Assembly (NCBI RefSeq): GCF_001999325.1
Contig: NZ_MVAR01000020.1
Coordinates: forward strand, 1 to 61,142
DNA length: 61,142 nucleotides
Source: Thioalkalivibrio versutus
Lineage (GTDB): Bacteria; Pseudomonadota; Gammaproteobacteria; Ectothiorhodospirales; Ectothiorhodospiraceae
Reading direction: 5' to 3'
The notes below the pieces were generated by a model. It worked only from the letters and a program-made list of their open reading frames with translations, ran no database searches and was not told the DNA's origin. This document shows, one piece after another, positions 44,595 to 53,459 of this stretch. Each line of letters begins with the position of its first letter. Positions within the stretch are counted from its first letter, which is position 1. A program made the position numbers and the translations under genes.

Positions 44595-44993
44595 ATGAGC
44601 TACTCCGATGTCCACCAGAGCTACGGGCGTTGTCGGCGGGCCGGCAACTTCGTGGATCGCTTCTACGAACGCTTTCTCGCCGCCGACGAGCGGGTGGCGC
44701 AGGCGTTCACGACCACCAACTGGTCGCAGCAGAAGCGGGCCCTCGGGCAGGCAATCTCCACTGCGATCAGTTACGCCGAGGGCGAGAGCTTCGTGGCCCC
44801 GACCATGGAGAAGATGGCCGAGGTGCACAGCCGCCATGGCCGCGTACCGGTCGCGCCGGAGCTGTACGGGGTGTGGCTGAACTGCATGGTGGAGACGGCC
44901 CGCGAGGTGGATCCGCGCTGGGACGAGTCCCTGGCGCAGCGCTGGCGCGGCGCGCTGAGTCCTGCGATCGATCTGTTCATCGAGCGCTACTGA
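44595..44993 (+). CDS. Bacterial globin
   Basis: About 132 residues with a single-domain globin look: 'RAGNFVDRFYERFLAADERV' (A-B helices), 'LGQAISTAISYAEGE' (E-helix region), the likely proximal His in 'EVHSRHGRVPVAPELYG' and 'WRGALSPAIDLFIERY' at the end. It resembles the sensor/protoglobin-like single-domain family found in proteobacteria. Heme and gas binding (oxygen or NO) is inference. ATG 44595 follows GGGGG; an in-frame ATG at 44583 is the alternative. It stands alone between the CDGSH fusion and the radical-SAM gene. Confidence 0.8.
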   Translation: MSYSDVHQSYGRCRRAGNFVDRFYERFLAADERVAQAFTTTNWSQQKRALGQAISTAISYAEGESFVAPTMEKMAEVHSRHGRVPVAPELYGVWLNCMVETAREVDPRWDESLAQRWRGALSPAIDLFIERY

Positions 44994-45132
44994 CGCGAGC
45001 CGGGCCGTTTCCGGCGGCCCGGTTACCCACTGCGAAGTCCCGCCCGCGGGCGTGCCCTGTTGATCTTGGGGCGCCCCCGGCGTGTAATGCGCGCATTTCC
45101 TGTTGCCGGCGTCCGCCGGAAGAAGCCTGGTC

Positions 45133-47442
45133 ATGTCCGCAGCACCCGATTCCCTGTTCGCCCGCAAGCCCTACTGGGCCAAGCGCTTTGGCACGGCGCC
45201 GTTTCTGCCAACCACGCGCGAGGAAATGGACGATCTCGGCTGGGACAGCTGCGACATCGTGCTGGTGACCGGCGATGCCTATGTGGACCACCCGAGCTTC
45301 GGCATGGCGATCATCGGCCGGCTGCTGGAGGCCCAGGGGTTCCGCGTGGGCATTCTGGCGCAGCCGGACTGGACCTCGGCCGAGCCGTTCCGGGCCCTGG
45401 GGCGGCCGAACCTGTTCTTCGGCGTGACCGCCGGGAACATGGACTCGATGGTCAACCACTACACCGCGGAGCGGAAGATCCGCTCCAACGATGCCTATAC
45501 CCCGGGCGACGTGCACGGTAAGCGCCCGGACCGGGCGGTGATCGTGTACGCCCAGCGCGCCCGCGAGGCCTACAAGGATGTTCCGGTCGTCGCCGGGGGG
45601 ATCGAGGCCAGCCTGCGGCGGATTGCGCACTACGACTACTGGCAGGACAAGGTGCGTCGCTCCGTCTTGCTGGATTCGCGCGCCGACATCCTGCTGTTCG
45701 GCAATGCCGAGCGCGCCCTAGTGGAACTCGCCCATCGCGTCGCGGCGGGCGAGCACCCGCGCGAGATCACGGACCTGCGCGGGACGGCCCTGCTGCGGGA
45801 TGCCGTGCCGGCCGGCTACGTCGAGCTGGATTCCAGCGAGGTCGATACCCCTGGACCGGTGGATGCCAACCCCGATCCCTACGCCATGGTCTCGCCCGAG
45901 ACCTGCGCCGATGCCGAGGCACAGGATGCGCAGGCGGCTGAAGCGGAGGCGGGCGCGAAGGTCGTGCGTTTTCACCGGGATATCCCGCGCGGCACCCCGC
46001 GCGACCAAACGGTCATCCGTATTCCGGCCTTCGAGCAGGTGAAGGGCGACGCGGTGCTCTACGCGCATGCCTCGCGGGTGCTGCACCTGGAGACCAATCC
46101 GGGCAATGCCCGCGCGATCGTGCAGCGCCACGGGGACAAGGAGGTCTGGCTCAACCCGCCACCGATCCCGTTGTCGACGCCCGAAATGGACGCGGTGTTC
46201 GATCTGCCCTATGCGCGGGCCCCGCATCCGTCCTACGGGAATGCACGCATCCCGGCTTGGGAGATGATCCGCTTCTCGGTGAACATCATGCGCGGCTGCT
46301 TCGGCGGCTGTACGTTCTGTTCCATCACCGAACACGAAGGGCGGATCATCCAGAGCCGTTCCGAGGACAGCGTGCTGCGCGAGATCGAGGAGATCCGCGA
46401 CAAGGTGGACGGGTTCACCGGCGTGATCTCGGATCTGGGCGGCCCGACCGCCAACATGTACCGCCTGGCCTGCAAGGACCCGAAGATCGAGCAGAGCTGC
46501 CGGCGACTGTCCTGCGTGTACCCGGGCATCTGCAGCAACCTGGACACCGACCACGCGCCGCTCATTCGCCTGTACCGCAAGGCACGGGCGCTGCCGGGCA
46601 TCAAGAAGATACTGATCGCCTCCGGGCTGCGCTACGACCTGGCGATCGAGTCACCGGAGTATGTGAAGGAACTGGTGACCCATCACGTGGGGGGTTACCT
46701 GAAGATTGCGCCGGAACATACGGAAACCGGACCGCTTTCGCGCATGATGAAGCCGGGCATGGGGACCTATGACCGGTTCAAGGCCATGTTCGAGAAATAC
46801 TCGAAGGCGGCCGGGAAGGAGCAGTACCTGATCCCGTATTTCATCGCCGCGCATCCCGGCACCACCGACCAGGACATGCTGCAGCTCGCGCTCTGGCTCA
46901 AGCGCAACGACTTTCGCGCGGATCAGGTGCAGGCATTTCTGCCCAGTCCCATGGCCCTGGCCACCGCCATGTGGCATTCCGGGCGCGACCCGCTGCGCGG
47001 CATCCGGCGCACGACCAGCGAACGCGTCCCGGTGCCTCGCGGGGCGCGCGCGCGGCGTCTGCACAAGGCGTTCCTGCGCTATCACGATCCGAACAACTGG
47101 CCGCTACTGCGCGATGCCCTGCAACGCATGGGGCGTGCGGACCTGATCGGCAATGGCAAGCATCAGCTGGTGCCGACCTGGCAGCCGGCCGGGACCGGTC
47201 AGGGTGCGGCACGTCCGTCCACCGGCGGGCGCATCACCCGAGGCGGCAAGGCGCTGAAAAAGCGCGGCCAGACCTTCCAGACGCAGCACAACGGCGTCGA
47301 GGCTGCGGCGCGTCCCGGTGGCAAGCCAGCGCCAGCGGGCAAGGCCGGGGCACACTCTGCCGCGCCCAAGGGCGGCAAGCCGCGCGCGGGTGGTGGGAAG
47401 GTGCGCAAAGGGCGCCCGGCCGGAAAACGACCGCGCGCCTGA
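45133..47442 (+). CDS. YgiQ family radical SAM protein
   Basis: A 769-residue UPF0313/YgiQ-type radical SAM enzyme. The cluster motif is CxxxCxxC in '[20 protein letters not shown]' at about residue 388. The N-terminal YgiQ block '[20 protein letters not shown]' and '[20 protein letters not shown]' is intact, and '[20 protein letters not shown]' closes the core. A disordered, Lys/Gly/Ala/Pro-rich basic tail of about 120 residues follows, which is often seen in this family in Proteobacteria. The reaction is unknown. Start 45133 is used. Confidence 0.93.
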   Translation: MSAAPDSLFARKPYWAKRFGTAPFLPTTREEMDDLGWDSCDIVLVTGDAYVDHPSFGMAIIGRLLEAQGFRVGILAQPDWTSAEPFRALGRPNLFFGVTAGNMDSMVNHYTAERKIRSNDAYTPGDVHGKRPDRAVIVYAQRAREAYKDVPVVAGGIEASLRRIAHYDYWQDKVRRSVLLDSRADILLFGNAERALVELAHRVAAGEHPREITDLRGTALLRDAVPAGYVELDSSEVDTPGPVDANPDPYAMVSPETCADAEAQDAQAAEAEAGAKVVRFHRDIPRGTPRDQTVIRIPAFEQVKGDAVLYAHASRVLHLETNPGNARAIVQRHGDKEVWLNPPPIPLSTPEMDAVFDLPYARAPHPSYGNARIPAWEMIRFSVNIMRGCFGGCTFCSITEHEGRIIQSRSEDSVLREIEEIRDKVDGFTGVISDLGGPTANMYRLACKDPKIEQSCRRLSCVYPGICSNLDTDHAPLIRLYRKARALPGIKKILIASGLRYDLAIESPEYVKELVTHHVGGYLKIAPEHTETGPLSRMMKPGMGTYDRFKAMFEKYSKAAGKEQYLIPYFIAAHPGTTDQDMLQLALWLKRNDFRADQVQAFLPSPMALATAMWHSGRDPLRGIRRTTSERVPVPRGARARRLHKAFLRYHDPNNWPLLRDALQRMGRADLIGNGKHQLVPTWQPAGTGQGAARPSTGGRITRGGKALKKRGQTFQTQHNGVEAAARPGGKPAPAGKAGAHSAAPKGGKPRAGGGKVRKGRPAGKRPRA

Positions 47443-47454
47443 CGCCGCTGCGGT

Positions 47455-48227
47455 TCAGGACGCCGCGTCGGGCACCGGGACCTGGCCTTCCAGACTGATG
47501 TTCAGACCGGTGGTGGTGCGGTCGCCGGGGTCCAGGAAGTACAGATAGGGGCCGACCACGGCCTCGGGCTCGGGCAGGAGGTCGGGGTTTTCCCCGGGAT
47601 AATGGCCGGCGCGGAAGCGGGTGCGCACCGGGCCGGTGTCGATACCGTTCACGTGCAGGAAGCGCGGTTCGTTGCGATGCTCGTGCGACAGGATGTCGAT
47701 CAGGCCGTCCTGGGCCGCCTTGGCCATGCCGAAGGCGCCCCAGAAGGCCTTGCGGGCGTTCTGAGTGGACACGACCAGGCTCCCGGTGGGACTGGCCTCC
47801 AGCAGCGGCAGGACGGCCTGCGTGAGGAAGAACGGGCCGTGCAGGTTACTGTTGATGACCTTGAACCACAGCTCCGGGTCGTAGTTCTTCATCGGCATCA
47901 GGGCGCCGGCCCAGCCCGCGTTCAGTACCAACCCGTCGAGGCGGCCGAGGGAGTCGCGGATGTTCTCCGCCAGGTCACCATAGTCCTTGACCGTCGCGCC
48001 TTCGAGATTCAGTGGGTAGATCGCGGGCTGCGGGTGACCGGCCTGTTCGATCCGGTCATAGACCGCTTCGAGGCCCTTCAGGTCCTTGTCCAGCAGCACC
48101 ACGATCGCGCCGGCCGCGTGCCGCGGCCGATGCCGTCGGCGGCCCCGGTGACCAGGATCACGCGTTCATCGAAGGCGCCGGGTTCCGGGCGGTAGGCGAG
48201 CAGGCGGGGAATATCGAGATCGGTCAA
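47455..48227 (-). pseudogene. yciK: YciK-like short-chain dehydrogenase with small frameshifting deletion
   Basis: The N-terminal part, from TTG 48227 ('LTDLDIPRLLAYRPEPG', 'VILVTGAADGIGR'), and the rest ('VVLLDKDLKGLEAVYDRIEQ', 'LVLNAGWAGALMPMKNYDPE', C-terminal 'TGLNISLEGQVPVPDAAS') are in different frames. The break is at about 48118, just after the glycine-rich cofactor loop, where a YciK protein needs about seven more residues before HAAGAIVVLL. Only two bases (GG) remain there, so some 22 bp are missing. The total length of 773 nt is not a multiple of three. The start overlaps the hpnE stop as TTGA, so translation is coupled but truncated. A sequencing or assembly error is possible. Confidence 0.7.
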
Positions 48228-49570
48228 GGATGGTCCTCCAGATACAGGTGCGCCGATTCTAGTCCAGATTGTACGGCCGCTTCGAGCGTGGACGGCAGTG
48301 CAGGCGTCAGGTAATCCCCGGCCAGATAACACCCCGGCCAGGGCGTGCGGGCCGGCGGGCGACGTGCATCCAGACCGGCTTGCGCGTCCAGCGTCGCGCG
48401 GCGTTCGCAAATGCTGTGGCCGGTCTCGGGTTCGCCCAGTTCGGGGAAGGTTTGGGCCAGGGAGCGGGTGACGGTGCGCCATCGCGCATCCGCCGTCAAC
48501 GGTTCGAGGTCGTCGGCCGCCGAGATCACGACCGCCAGCCAGTGTGGTGCCCCGGCGACATGCCGCGCGATCAGCCATTGGCCATGCTGGTCCAGCAGCC
48601 CCTGTAGTGGCGGAAGATCATCAAGGCGCCGCGCATAGCGCAGGTAGACCGTGCAGATGCTGCGGGCGCCCATGGCATTCAGGCCCTGGTGCGTGGCCTC
48701 CCAGCCGGTTTCGTGTGGCAGCAGGGCAGCGGCGGCGGCTGGAGGGGTCGCCATGATCACGCCGCGCGCCGGGCTCGCCACGCCCTGGCGGTCGCGCAGG
48801 CGGAAGGGGGCGGCGTCGTGAGTCGTGCTGCGCTCAATGGCGGTGATGCGGCGGCCCAGATCCACGCTGGCGCCACGCTCCCGGAGTTCCTGGACAGCCG
48901 GTTCCGGGAACAGCTCGCCGAGTGGCCGCGCGGGGACGAGAAGGCGCGCGGCCTCCGGGCCATGGTTGAGCGCCAGGCGCAGGACGTTCTGGAAGATGCG
49001 GGCCGAGGCGGTTCGGGTCGGGGTGTTCATCACCGCCAGGCACAACGGGTCCCACAGGCTCCGAATGAGGGCGTCGGGCTGACGGCGCTGGCGCAGCCAG
49101 TCGAGGACGGGGAGATCGTCGCGCAGGGGCCGGTGCAACATGGCGGCGGCGCCGGACAGGGCACGCAGGCGTGTACCAAGGGAGTGCTTCGCAAGCGCCC
49201 GGTAAAGCGCGGCGGCCAGGGCGGGCAACCGGGGCGAACGCGGTTCCAGCAGGAACGCCGGGGCCTGCGGCCGGCCGGTAGGCTCGAACATGCGCAGGCC
49301 GAAGGGCAGGGCCTGAAACGCCTGCTCGGGGTTGATGCCGACCGAACGGATCTGCTGCAGGGTCTGCTGGCAGGCCCCGACCAGGATGTGCTGGCCGTTG
49401 TCGAGCGGGGTGCCGTCCAGGTCGAGGTTGCGGGCACGGCCACCGGGGGTCTTGCCGGCCTCGATCAGGTGCACGGATTGCCCGGCGCGAGCAAGCGCCA
49501 GCGCAGCGGTCAGGCCGGCCCAGCCCGCGCCGACCACGACCGCCGGGGCCGGGGGGGAGCTGGAGGTCAT
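48224..49570 (-). CDS. hpnE: Squalene-associated FAD-dependent desaturase-like protein HpnE
   Basis: A 448-residue flavoprotein. 'AVVVGAGWAGLTAALALARA' is the dinucleotide-binding fold, followed by 'VHLIEAGKTPGGRARNLDLD' and 'LDNGQHILVGACQQTLQQI'. The end has 'PGCYLAGDYLTPALPSTLEA', the FAD C-terminal box. HpnE reduces hydroxysqualene to squalene in the HpnCDE route from farnesyl diphosphate. Four bp separate it from hpnD, so the two form an operon, and its stop overlaps the yciK-like start. Confidence 0.93.
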   Translation of the reverse strand: MTSSSPPAPAVVVGAGWAGLTAALALARAGQSVHLIEAGKTPGGRARNLDLDGTPLDNGQHILVGACQQTLQQIRSVGINPEQAFQALPFGLRMFEPTGRPQAPAFLLEPRSPRLPALAAALYRALAKHSLGTRLRALSGAAAMLHRPLRDDLPVLDWLRQRRQPDALIRSLWDPLCLAVMNTPTRTASARIFQNVLRLALNHGPEAARLLVPARPLGELFPEPAVQELRERGASVDLGRRITAIERSTTHDAAPFRLRDRQGVASPARGVIMATPPAAAAALLPHETGWEATHQGLNAMGARSICTVYLRYARRLDDLPPLQGLLDQHGQWLIARHVAGAPHWLAVVISAADDLEPLTADARWRTVTRSLAQTFPELGEPETGHSICERRATLDAQAGLDARRPPARTPWPGCYLAGDYLTPALPSTLEAAVQSGLESAHLYLEDHP

Positions 49571-49574
49571 GGCA

Positions 49575-50435
49575 TCAGGCCGCGCGGCGGCGTTGTTCGC
49601 GCTTCAGGCGGCGCGCGGTGCGCCACGCGATCCACAGCTTGCGGATCGGGGTCAGGCGTACGCGGTGTTCCAGCACGCGATAGCCATCGTCCGCGATCTC
49701 GTCGAGCAGGGTGCGGTAGATGGCTGCCATGATCAGGCCCGGGCGCTGGGCGTAGCGGTCGGCGTCCGGGAGGTGTTCCTCGGCGCGTTCGTAGTAGCGT
49801 CGCGCCCGTTCCGCCTGCTCCGCGAACAGGGCGCGGTGGCGGTCGTCGGTGATGTTGATCTGGAATTCCTCCGGCTTGACCCCGTGCTTGCTGAGCTCGT
49901 CCATGGGGATGTACACGCGGCCGCGCATGGCGTCCTCGTGCACGTCGCGCAGGATGTTGGTGAGCTGCAACGCCATGCCGAGGTCGTGGGCGTACTTGAG
50001 AGTGCGCCGATCGGTGTAGCCGAAGATGTGAGCGGACAGGATGCCCACGACGCTGGCCGCGCGGTAGCAGTACAGCGACAGCGTGGTGAAGTCCGGATAG
50101 CTGTCGTAGTCGAGATCCATCTGCATGCCGTCGATGATCTCGTCGAAATACTCGCGCCCGAGGTCAAAGGCGGCGATATGCGGCTGCAGTGCCTGGGTGA
50201 TGGGGTGGCGGGGTTCGCCGGCGAACAGGCGCTCGATCTCCTGGCGCCACCAGTCGAGCTTGGTGCGCGCAATGCTCTCCTCGCTCACCTCGTCGACGAT
50301 GTCGTCGACTTCCCGGCAGAAGGCGTACAGCGCCGTGATGGCGCGACGGCGATCCGGTTCCAGAAAGCGGAACGCGTAGTAGAAGCTGGAGCCGCTTTGC
50401 GCGGCCTTCTCCTCGCAATACTCGTCGGGGGACAT
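49575..50435 (-). CDS. hpnD: Presqualene diphosphate synthase HpnD
   Basis: A 286-residue trans-prenyltransferase. Both Asp-rich motifs of head-to-head synthases are present: 'FCREVDDIVDEV' and 'LQLTNILRDVHEDAMRGRVY'. 'MDLDYDSYPDFTTLSLYCY' and 'RVYIPMDELSKHG' are in the usual order. The length and its position next to hpnE identify HpnD, which makes presqualene diphosphate from two farnesyl diphosphate. Transcription probably starts in the region shared with hemN, where an FNR-type box occurs. Confidence 0.93.
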   Translation of the reverse strand: MSPDEYCEEKAAQSGSSFYYAFRFLEPDRRRAITALYAFCREVDDIVDEVSEESIARTKLDWWRQEIERLFAGEPRHPITQALQPHIAAFDLGREYFDEIIDGMQMDLDYDSYPDFTTLSLYCYRAASVVGILSAHIFGYTDRRTLKYAHDLGMALQLTNILRDVHEDAMRGRVYIPMDELSKHGVKPEEFQINITDDRHRALFAEQAERARRYYERAEEHLPDADRYAQRPGLIMAAIYRTLLDEIADDGYRVLEHRVRLTPIRKLWIAWRTARRLKREQRRRAA

Positions 50436-50522
50436 GCGCTCTCGCGTGGCGGGTGTCGAACAGGGAGGAGAAGGCTAGCACAGGCAGCACAGGGGGCGGG
50501 AGAGGGCGCCGAAGGCGGATTG

Positions 50523-50536
50523 TTGACCTGTATCAA
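50523..50536 (+). promoter_or_regulatory. FNR/Anr-type box
   Basis: TTGACCTGTATCAA matches the FNR/Anr consensus TTGAT-N4-ATCAA with one difference. It lies 75 bp before the hemN start and 88 bp from the divergent hpnD start. Low-oxygen control of hemN is common, so hemN is the likely target; a role for hpnD is speculative. Confidence 0.6.
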
Positions 50537-50610
50537 GCTCGGGCCTGGCGTGCGGCCGTAGTCTGCAGAACCAAGGTCGCGAGTGCGCGGCGACGGCTGT
50601 GGAGCTCCCA

Positions 50611-51999
50611 ATGGAACAACGCCTGGTGTTTGATCCCGAAATCCTGCGCCGCTACGACGTGAGTGGGCCGCGGTACACGTCGTATCCCACCGCGCCACAG
50701 TTTCACGAGGGCTTCGACGACCGCGCCTATGCCGAGGCGGCGCAGGCGACCAACGGGGCCGATCCGGCGCGCCCCCTGTCGCTGTACGTGCATGTCCCGT
50801 TCTGCGACACGGTGTGCTTCTACTGCGCCTGCAACAAGGTCATCACCGGAAATTACCAGCGCGCCCAGCGCTACCTGCAGTATCTGGAGCGCGAGGCCGA
50901 ATTGCAGGGCGAGCTGTTCGATCGGGAACGCACTGTCGGGCAGCTGCACTTCGGGGGCGGCACGCCGACCTATCTTGGCGATGACGATCTGCGCCGGGTG
51001 ATGGCGACGCTGGCGAGGCACTTCCGCCTGGACGAAAGCGATGCCCGCGAGTTCTCCATCGAGATTGATCCGCGCGCGGTGCGGCCCGGGACCATCCCGC
51101 TGCTGGGCGAGCTGGGTTTTAACCGGATCAGCCTCGGGGTGCAGGATTTCGACCCGAACGTGCAGCGGGCGGTGAACCGCATCCAGCCGTTCGAGGTGAC
51201 CGCGCAGGCGGTGGAGAAGGCGCGGGCCAACGGCTTCGAATCTACCAACCTGGACCTGATCTACGGCCTTCCCTTGCAGACGGTGGAGACCTATACCGCA
51301 ACCCTGGAACGCGCGCTGGAGCTGCGCCCGGAGCGCCTGGCGATCTACAACTACGCGCACCTGCCGCAGATGTTCAAGACTCAGCGCCAGATCCGCGAGG
51401 CCGACCTGCCGGACGCCGCGGAGAAGCTGGCGATCCTCGAGACCACCATCGCTCGCCTGACCGATGCCGGCTATGTATACATCGGCATGGACCACTTTGC
51501 CCTGCCGGACGACGAACTGGCCACGGCCCAGCGCGCCGGGACGCTGCAGCGCAATTTCCAGGGCTACTCCACACGGGCGGAGTACGACCTGGTGGCACTG
51601 GGGCCGACGGCTATCGGCAAGGTGGGCGCCACCTACAGCCAGAACCTGCGCGAACTGGATGCCTATTACGCGCGGCTGGATGCCGGGCGCCTGCCGGTCT
51701 TTCGCGGACTCGAACTGAGTGCCGACGATCGGCTGCGCCGGGACGTGATTACCGAACTCATGTGCCACTCGCGCATCGATTTCGCCGCGATCGAGGCGCG
51801 CCACGGGATCGTGTTCGGCGAGGTCCTTGGGGATGCACTGGAGCGGCTGCAGGGCATGGAGGCCGATGGACTGGTACGGATCGGCGCGGGGCGCCTGGAA
51901 ATCCTGCCGCGCGGGCGGTTGCTGCTGCGCAACGTCGCCATGGCCTTCGACGCCTACCTGAAGACGGAGAGCGCGCAGCGCTACAGCAAGGTAGTGTGA
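50611..51999 (+). CDS. hemN: Oxygen-independent coproporphyrinogen III dehydrogenase
   Basis: A 462-residue radical SAM enzyme of heme synthesis that decarboxylates coproporphyrinogen III without oxygen. The cluster motif is CxxxCxxC in 'HVPFCDTVCFYCACNKVIT' near residue 65. Hallmarks include 'YTSYPTAPQFHEGF', 'LHFGGGTPTYLG', 'ISLGVQDFDPNVQRAVNRIQ' and 'GYVYIGMDHFALPDDEL'. The longer N-terminus and length fit HemN rather than HemW. ATG 50611 is used; a GTG at 50599 is an alternative. The FNR-type box upstream fits use in low oxygen. Confidence 0.96.
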   Translation: MEQRLVFDPEILRRYDVSGPRYTSYPTAPQFHEGFDDRAYAEAAQATNGADPARPLSLYVHVPFCDTVCFYCACNKVITGNYQRAQRYLQYLEREAELQGELFDRERTVGQLHFGGGTPTYLGDDDLRRVMATLARHFRLDESDAREFSIEIDPRAVRPGTIPLLGELGFNRISLGVQDFDPNVQRAVNRIQPFEVTAQAVEKARANGFESTNLDLIYGLPLQTVETYTATLERALELRPERLAIYNYAHLPQMFKTQRQIREADLPDAAEKLAILETTIARLTDAGYVYIGMDHFALPDDELATAQRAGTLQRNFQGYSTRAEYDLVALGPTAIGKVGATYSQNLRELDAYYARLDAGRLPVFRGLELSADDRLRRDVITELMCHSRIDFAAIEARHGIVFGEVLGDALERLQGMEADGLVRIGAGRLEILPRGRLLLRNVAMAFDAYLKTESAQRYSKVV

Positions 52000-52067
52000 G
52001 CGGCTTGACGGCGATCCGTTCTCGGCGGAAGCTTTGAACAATAGCAACCGGTAACAGGGACGTTCCG

Positions 52068-52304
52068 GTGAAGACGACACGTTACTTCGAGACTGTACGC
52101 GAGAGGCCGGATCGGCGAATGATCCGGGATCACTGGATCAGTAGTGCAATCGACCAACCGTTGTGCGAAGAAGTCCAAGGCGATGGGCGTATCCGCAGAT
52201 GGGCTCGTGTCGAGGAGGCTGAAGGACGCTACCTTCGCGTTGTTCTGCTGCCGGATGGAGAAACCGTTCACAACGCCTTTTTCGATCGAGGGTTCCAGCC
52301 ATGA
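52068..52304 (+). CDS. Small hypothetical protein paired with DUF2283
   Basis: A 78-residue protein starting at GTG 52068, with 'RMIRDHWISSAIDQPLCEE' and 'RYLRVVLLPDGETVHNAFFD' as its core. Its pattern (short, Trp/His-containing, charged) resembles the partner proteins that precede DUF2283 genes in many bacteria; their role is unproven, and toxin-antitoxin pairing has been proposed for such couples. Its stop overlaps the DUF2283 start in ATGA. It lies between hemN and hpnC, unrelated to either. Confidence 0.65.
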   Translation: MKTTRYFETVRERPDRRMIRDHWISSAIDQPLCEEVQGDGRIRRWARVEEAEGRYLRVVLLPDGETVHNAFFDRGFQP

Positions 52305-52498
52305 AACTCCAGTACTTCGGGGATACGGATACGCTTTATATCGAATTCCGAGGCGATAGCGTGGCCGAAACCCGCTCGCTTGACGAGAACACTACCCTGG
52401 ATGTCGATGCCAGTGGTGGTGTTTGCGCCATTACCTTTGAGCACGCTAGCGAACGAACTGACCTCCAGCACCTTACGGTCGAGGGCATTGCCGCTTGA
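52301..52498 (+). CDS. DUF2283 family protein
   Basis: A 65-residue protein with the DUF2283 pattern: 'DTDTLYIEFRGDSVAETRSL' opens it, 'DENTTLDVDASGGVCAITFE' is the core and 'HASERTDLQHLTVEG' the end. It overlaps the preceding gene by four bases (ATGA), so the two are co-translated. A weak hairpin (TTAAGCT/AGCTTAA at 52505-52521) follows. The pair may be a mobile small-gene cassette, given its place among hopanoid genes; no direct evidence is present. Confidence 0.8.
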   Translation: MKLQYFGDTDTLYIEFRGDSVAETRSLDENTTLDVDASGGVCAITFEHASERTDLQHLTVEGIAA

Positions 52499-52546
52499 TG
52501 CCTTTTAAGCTCTCAGCTTAACCAGGGGTTCTCGGCGGCTCGATCC

Positions 52547-53410
52547 CTACGGTCTTCGGCGGCGCGGCCGAAGGCTGTGGCTCAGGATGATCCAGGCGTC
52601 GCGGGTACGCAGGCGCGGGCGGGCAAAGACGTCGTCCTGCTGGCGCAGCCGCCATAGGATGCGCGCCCCGCCGTTGATGATCGCCCGGATCTCCAGCCCC
52701 ATGCGCCCGCGCAGCAGGCCGCCCAGCGGCGCCCCGGCGCGCAGCAGCCGGTCGGCGCGGGCGTATTGAAACTGCATCAGGTTGCGTAGCTGGAAGGTGG
52801 TCTGCCCGGTGGCCAGCATCGCTTCGGTCACGCCGTACTGGTCCATCTCTTCCTGCGGCAGGTAGATGCGGTTGTTCTCCTGCAGGTCCTGCTGCAGGTC
52901 CTGGTAGAAGTTGATCAGCTGCAGCGCCGAGCAGATGGCGTCCGAGTACCCCAGCATCTCGTCGGTCGGGTTGCCGTTCAGGTGCAGCATCAGCCGGCCA
53001 ACCGGGTTGGCCGAGCGGCGGCAGTAGTCCATGACCTCGCCGAAGGTCGCATAGCGGGTCTGTTCCAGATCCTGCAGGAAGGCGTCGATCAGGTCGGAGA
53101 ACGGCGCGGCCGGGAGGTCGAAGCGGGCGCGGGCGTCGGCAAGGGCAATCCATTCGGGTTCGTGTTCGGCGGCGGGGTCTTCCAGGATCTGCACCCGTTC
53201 CTGCATCGTCAGCAGCGCCTGGCGCCGCTCGGCGACCGGACGCGGGTCCTCGTCGGCCAGGTCGTCGGCATCGCGTGCGAAGCAGTAGATCGCCGCCACG
53301 GGGCCGCGCAGGCGACTGGGCAGCAGCCAGGAGGCCACGGGGAAGTTCTCGTAATGCGCCTTGGCACGCTGGCGACAGTGGCGGTAGGCCGAACGGATAC
53401 GGGGCGACAT
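52547..53410 (-). CDS. hpnC: Hydroxysqualene synthase HpnC
   Basis: A 287-residue prenyltransferase-fold protein. The Asp-rich motifs are 'FARDADDLADEDPRPVAER' and 'INFYQDLQQDLQENNRIYLP'. 'RSANPVGRLMLHLNGNPTDE' and the Arg-rich end fit HpnC. Established role: it converts presqualene diphosphate to hydroxysqualene, between HpnD and HpnE. In this genome it is separated from hpnDE by about 2.1 kb containing hemN and the DUF2283 pair, and is the last gene of the mtaD-ubiG-gph row, 49 bp from gph. Confidence 0.9.
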   Translation of the reverse strand: MSPRIRSAYRHCRQRAKAHYENFPVASWLLPSRLRGPVAAIYCFARDADDLADEDPRPVAERRQALLTMQERVQILEDPAAEHEPEWIALADARARFDLPAAPFSDLIDAFLQDLEQTRYATFGEVMDYCRRSANPVGRLMLHLNGNPTDEMLGYSDAICSALQLINFYQDLQQDLQENNRIYLPQEEMDQYGVTEAMLATGQTTFQLRNLMQFQYARADRLLRAGAPLGGLLRGRMGLEIRAIINGGARILWRLRQQDDVFARPRLRTRDAWIILSHSLRPRRRRP

Positions 53411-53459
53411 GGGTGCTCAGGCCCTGTTTCCGGCGTGCGGGGCGCCGGGGTGGGCGGAT

